Shown here: positions 6,121 to 8,402 of the stretch, in pieces
Numbering within the stretch: position 1 is the first letter of the stretch
Layout of the letters: the number at the start of each line of letters is the position of its first letter
Assembly: GCA_937934635.1 (NCBI GenBank)
Contig: CALGZD010000311.1
Location: 1-8,402 of the forward strand
Reading direction: 5' to 3'
DNA length: 8,402 nucleotides
Source of the DNA: an uncultured Deinococcales bacterium
GTDB taxonomy: Bacteria; Deinococcota; Deinococci; Deinococcales; Trueperaceae
Made by a program: the position numbers and the translations under genes
Notes under the pieces: generated by a model
What the model was told of the DNA's origin: nothing
The model's database searches: none
What the model saw: the letters and a program-made list of their open reading frames with translations, nothing else

Positions 6121-7349
6121 ACCGTTAACTCAACTTCTTTAGTTGCAGTAACTTCCTGCATACCATCCCGAATAATCTCTGCAATCAATTCACAATCTTC
6201 TTTAATTAGTGAAAGCGGTATCCGCATATCAAAGAGACCAAACATAATTTCATCTGTATTGCCCAAGTTCTTTGCATTAGCTTCTTCGATATATTCCCAA
6301 TTTTGGTGTGTACTCGTAAAGCCCACAGCTTGTTCTCGACCAAACCACTTCAAGTGAACCCCTCTAGCATCACAAGCTTTTTGAAAGGCTTCCATCGTTT
6401 CAGTATCTAAGTCAGTTAATGTGAATTGCAGAGAACTAGCTACAAACTGTTCTTTTTCTTCACGCTTTGGTAAATACAAATTTGGAATACCTTGAAGTGC
6501 ATCTTCCAACCAGCGGTAGCGCTCATTCCAAGCTACGCCACGCTCATTTATCAGTGGGATTTGTGGACGAAGGACAGAAGCAACCAGTGCAGACATACGC
6601 ATACTATAGTTTGGGGTAGTACCTCGCCATTTATCAAAGACTTCGTTTGATGGTCTAGCACCATTTTGTTCATAGAGCATGTAGCTTCCTGAATTCAAAA
6701 TAACTTTTGCAGCAATGTCTGCGTCACTTGTGGCAACAAGCCCACCTTCACCAGAATTGATGTGTTTAAAGGTCTGTGTGCTGTAGCACCCCACTGCGCC
6801 AAAAGTACCTGTGTGCTGACCATTCCATTTTGCACCCATAGTGTGAGCACAATCTTCAACTAAAGTCAGACCTAGCTCATTGCAGATTTCAACGACTTTA
6901 TCCATGTCTGCAATATGCCCACGCATGTGCGACAGCATCAGAACTTTTGCGCCACTGCTTTGTGCTTTGCGTCGCAAGTCTTCGAGGTCAATCAGGTAAT
7001 CGTTATCGATATCTACCAGTACAGGTTTTGCACCTGCATGGTTAATAGCACCTGGTACGGGCGCTAGTGTAAAGGCATTGACCAACACGGCATCGCCAGT
7101 TTGTACACCAACAGCTTTAAGTGCTAAAAAGAGCGCACAACCACCAGAGTTCACACCACATACGTATGGCAAGCCGATGTAATCTGCATAGTCTTTTTCT
7201 AACATCGCAACATCTAATTCTTCGCTACCTAGCTCACCATAGCGAAAGAGCAAACCACCTTTCATAATTTTGTTTGCTCGTTCGATGCCTTCCGAAGGGA
7301 TGCCATCGGGTGTACTTAAACTTTTAGTAAATTTCTCTTTTGTGCTCAT
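6117..7349 (-). CDS. DegT/DnrJ/EryC1/StrS-family PLP-dependent aminotransferase
   Basis: The 410-aa protein has the fold-type I sugar-aminotransferase pattern. An N-terminal FRYGELGSEE leads to the cofactor phosphate-binding NSGGCALFLALKA. The sequence continues with VNAFTLAPVPGAI and PVLVDID, then Asp166 in VEDCAHTMGA, which should contact the PLP pyridine nitrogen. Lys195 in TQTFKHINSGEGG should form the Schiff base. Family members transaminate keto-sugar nucleotides or related compounds, often for surface polysaccharide, aminosugar or secondary-metabolite synthesis, but no sugar gene is adjacent, so the substrate is unknown. A strong AGGAGG (7355-7360) lies 5 nt before the ATG and fixes the start. 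The TatD-type gene lies 80 nt upstream on the same strand. The stop (TAG on the minus strand) overlaps the kinase stop, leaving no space for a conventional terminator. Confidence 0.92.
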   Translation of the reverse strand: MSTKEKFTKSLSTPDGIPSEGIERANKIMKGGLLFRYGELGSEELDVAMLEKDYADYIGLPYVCGVNSGGCALFLALKAVGVQTGDAVLVNAFTLAPVPGAINHAGAKPVLVDIDNDYLIDLEDLRRKAQSSGAKVLMLSHMRGHIADMDKVVEICNELGLTLVEDCAHTMGAKWNGQHTGTFGAVGCYSTQTFKHINSGEGGLVATSDADIAAKVILNSGSYMLYEQNGARPSNEVFDKWRGTTPNYSMRMSALVASVLRPQIPLINERGVAWNERYRWLEDALQGIPNLYLPKREEKEQFVASSLQFTLTDLDTETMEAFQKACDARGVHLKWFGREQAVGFTSTHQNWEYIEEANAKNLGNTDEIMFGLFDMRIPLSLIKEDCELIAEIIRDGMQEVTATKEVELTV

Positions 7350-7406
7350 GCAAGCCTCCTAGCTATGCCATTAGGTGATTTAAGAGGCTCTTTGAGTCAG
7401 CTTTAA

Positions 7407-7427
7407 GCTGAGTTAGTAGTACTCAGC
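7407..7427. repeat. 7-bp inverted repeat between the TatD-type and aminotransferase genes
   Basis: GCTGAGT and ACTCAGC flank the 7-nt loop TAGTAGT, just after the TatD-type stop codon (7430-7432) in the minus-strand direction. No U-run follows on the minus strand. It could be a weak intercistronic hairpin or an operator; a strong terminator is unlikely. A tight inverted repeat, CAGCTT-T-AAGCTG (7399-7411), overlaps it. Confidence 0.4.
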
Positions 7428-7429
7428 CT

Positions 7430-8191
7430 TCATAATGGCAAACTATAAACCTCTTTTGCGTTTGCATCAGTATACTCCTCAACGGCTTCGATTGTCTCAT
7501 CTCGAAGTTTTGCAAGGAATGCAGCTGTGAAACGCACATTTGCTGGTACGTTAGGTCTGCCACGTCTAGGTTCTGGACTCAGGAAAGGACTATCAGTTTC
7601 AACTAAGATGCGGTCTTGTGGTGTACGCTTCGCAATTTCGTGGATTTCAACCGCTTTTTTATAGGTTAAATTGCCTGCAAACGACACATGCCAACCAAGT
7701 TCTAAACCTGTATCGACAAGTTGTTCATGCCCATTGCAGCAGTGCAAGATGCCACGTTGCCAACCAACATCTTGAATCATTTTTATGGTTTCTAGCGAGG
7801 CACGTTCCTGACCTTGTTTATCTCGCACGTGCAAAATCAAGGCTTTATCTAGTGATGCTGCTAATTCAGCTTGCCATAGAAAGCTGGCGTGTTGTACCTC
7901 TCCATCAATTGTATCCCAGTAGTAGTCAAAACCGCTTTCGCCTATGGCTACAACCTTTGGGTGCTTTGCCATTTCTGCAATGTCTGCCTTGACCATTTCG
8001 TTACTCGCTTCGTCAGCATTGTTTGGATGGATGCCTACGGCTGCATAGACATTGTCATATTTGTCAGCAAGCGTAATTGCTTGTTTACAACGGTCTAAGG
8101 TCGTGCCGATGGTAATCATGGCTGTGAGGGTAGGGTCGTGTGCTGCTGCACTGTCTTTGCAGTGATCGAGGTGGCAATGCGTATCTATCAT
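7430..8191 (-). CDS. TatD-family metal-dependent hydrolase / DNase
   Basis: The 253-aa length is normal for the family. Metal-binding residues are all visible: His5 and His7 in DTHCHLD, Glu85 in AIGESGFDYYWD, His121 in LILHVRD, His150 in GILHCCNG, and Asp200 in LVETDSPFLSPEP. GIHPNNA (53-59) and GRPNVPANV are also characteristic. Family members are cytoplasmic Mg2+-dependent 3'-5' DNA exonucleases linked to repair and DNA turnover; some relatives act on D-aminoacyl-tRNA or other substrates, so the exact activity is unproven. The ATG at 8191 is preceded by GGTAGG about 9 nt upstream. The upstream terminator at 8244-8272 suggests a separate transcript beginning near 8200-8245, which may continue into the aminotransferase. 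Confidence 0.93.
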   Translation of the reverse strand: MIDTHCHLDHCKDSAAAHDPTLTAMITIGTTLDRCKQAITLADKYDNVYAAVGIHPNNADEASNEMVKADIAEMAKHPKVVAIGESGFDYYWDTIDGEVQHASFLWQAELAASLDKALILHVRDKQGQERASLETIKMIQDVGWQRGILHCCNGHEQLVDTGLELGWHVSFAGNLTYKKAVEIHEIAKRTPQDRILVETDSPFLSPEPRRGRPNVPANVRFTAAFLAKLRDETIEAVEEYTDANAKEVYSLPL

Positions 8192-8243
8192 GCTATTAGC
8201 CTACCGTATTCGCTTTACTATCTATATCCCTGTCTAGAAAAGT

Positions 8244-8272
8244 AAAAAGAGGATGCGTGATACACCCTCTTT
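8244..8272 (-). terminator. Intrinsic terminator of the gene ending at 8300
   Basis: On the minus strand, AAAGAGGGTGT pairs with the complementary arm ending CCTCTTT. This gives an 11-bp stem with two G-U pairs and a 5-nt loop, running directly into TTTTT. It starts 28 nt after the stop codon of the partial gene at 8300 and lies upstream of the TatD-type gene, so it separates the two transcription units. Confidence 0.85.
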
Positions 8273-8299
8273 CATTATTTCAAGTAATACGTTTTGAGC

Positions 8300-8402
8300 T
8301 TACTTATCAGTATTCCAACGGGGACGGACGATTCCGCCTTTTTCACTGTCATACATACCAGTACCACTCGCCATGCCAATAGGTGAGTTGAAGGCTGGCT
8401 TG
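8300..8402 (-). CDS. C-terminal 33 codons of an unidentified protein (5' end beyond window)
   Basis: The minus-strand frame ends in TAA at 8302-8300 and is open to the window edge. The visible tail is Gly- and Ser-rich and includes SPIGMASGTGMYDSEKGG, then ends RPRWNTDK. I do not recognise the family. The intrinsic terminator 28 nt after the stop codon, and the absence of any competing gene, support this as a real 3' end. No membrane segment or catalytic motif can be claimed from 33 residues. Confidence 0.65.
   Translation of the reverse strand, partial: KPAFNSPIGMASGTGMYDSEKGGIVRPRWNTDK

Noticed and set aside
7618..7992. 124-codon plus-strand frame opposite the TatD-type gene
   Set aside because: Antisense to a gene with all its metal ligands in frame; no independent support.

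Overview
The window reads as a chromosomal segment of a fairly AT-rich bacterium, probably with a Gram-negative-type or multilayered envelope. The best taxonomic clue is the beta-decarboxylating dehydrogenase at 1733-2722. From memory it aligns closely along its length with homoisocitrate dehydrogenase of Thermus thermophilus, including the substrate-selecting Arg. That enzyme belongs to the alpha-aminoadipate route to lysine typical of Deinococcus-Thermus (Deinococcota). The low G+C would be unusual for that phylum, so the placement is an inference; a low-GC Trueperaceae-like lineage is one possibility.

Left block (minus strand, 1-2722). A likely operon runs right to left: hicDH (lysine biosynthesis), ftsX (division ABC-transporter-like membrane subunit) and a secreted coiled-coil protein of the EnvC/M23 murein hydrolase activator type, cut by the window edge. 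FtsX and EnvC-like proteins work together in cell separation. The usual ftsE immediately upstream of ftsX is missing, and hicDH sits in its place. Two perfect hairpins with a shared core lie between ftsX and the envC-like gene.

Central intergenic region (2723-3319). About 600 bp separate the divergent hicDH and response-regulator genes. No convincing gene is visible. The region is rich in structure: a G-rich tract, a 12-bp tandem repeat, an array of about seven AGGACATTT-like sites in 10-11 bp tandem steps, a perfect TATAAT box, a 17/16-bp direct repeat, and a small palindrome near the start codon.

Two-component system (plus strand, 3320-6120). A NarL/FixJ response regulator is followed 11 nt later by a 712-aa histidine kinase with about ten membrane segments, a GAF-like region and a HisKA_3/HATPase core. 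Its membrane half is markedly AT-rich.

Right block (minus strand, 6117-8402). A DegT/DnrJ/EryC1/StrS-type PLP aminotransferase converges on the kinase gene, and the two stop codons overlap within CTAA. Upstream of it are a TatD-family metal-dependent DNase/hydrolase, a clear intrinsic terminator, and the last 33 codons of an unidentified gene.

No RNA genes, insertion sequences or CRISPR arrays were seen. The part most likely to be undescribed is the regulatory architecture of 2723-3319 together with the two-component system beside it.
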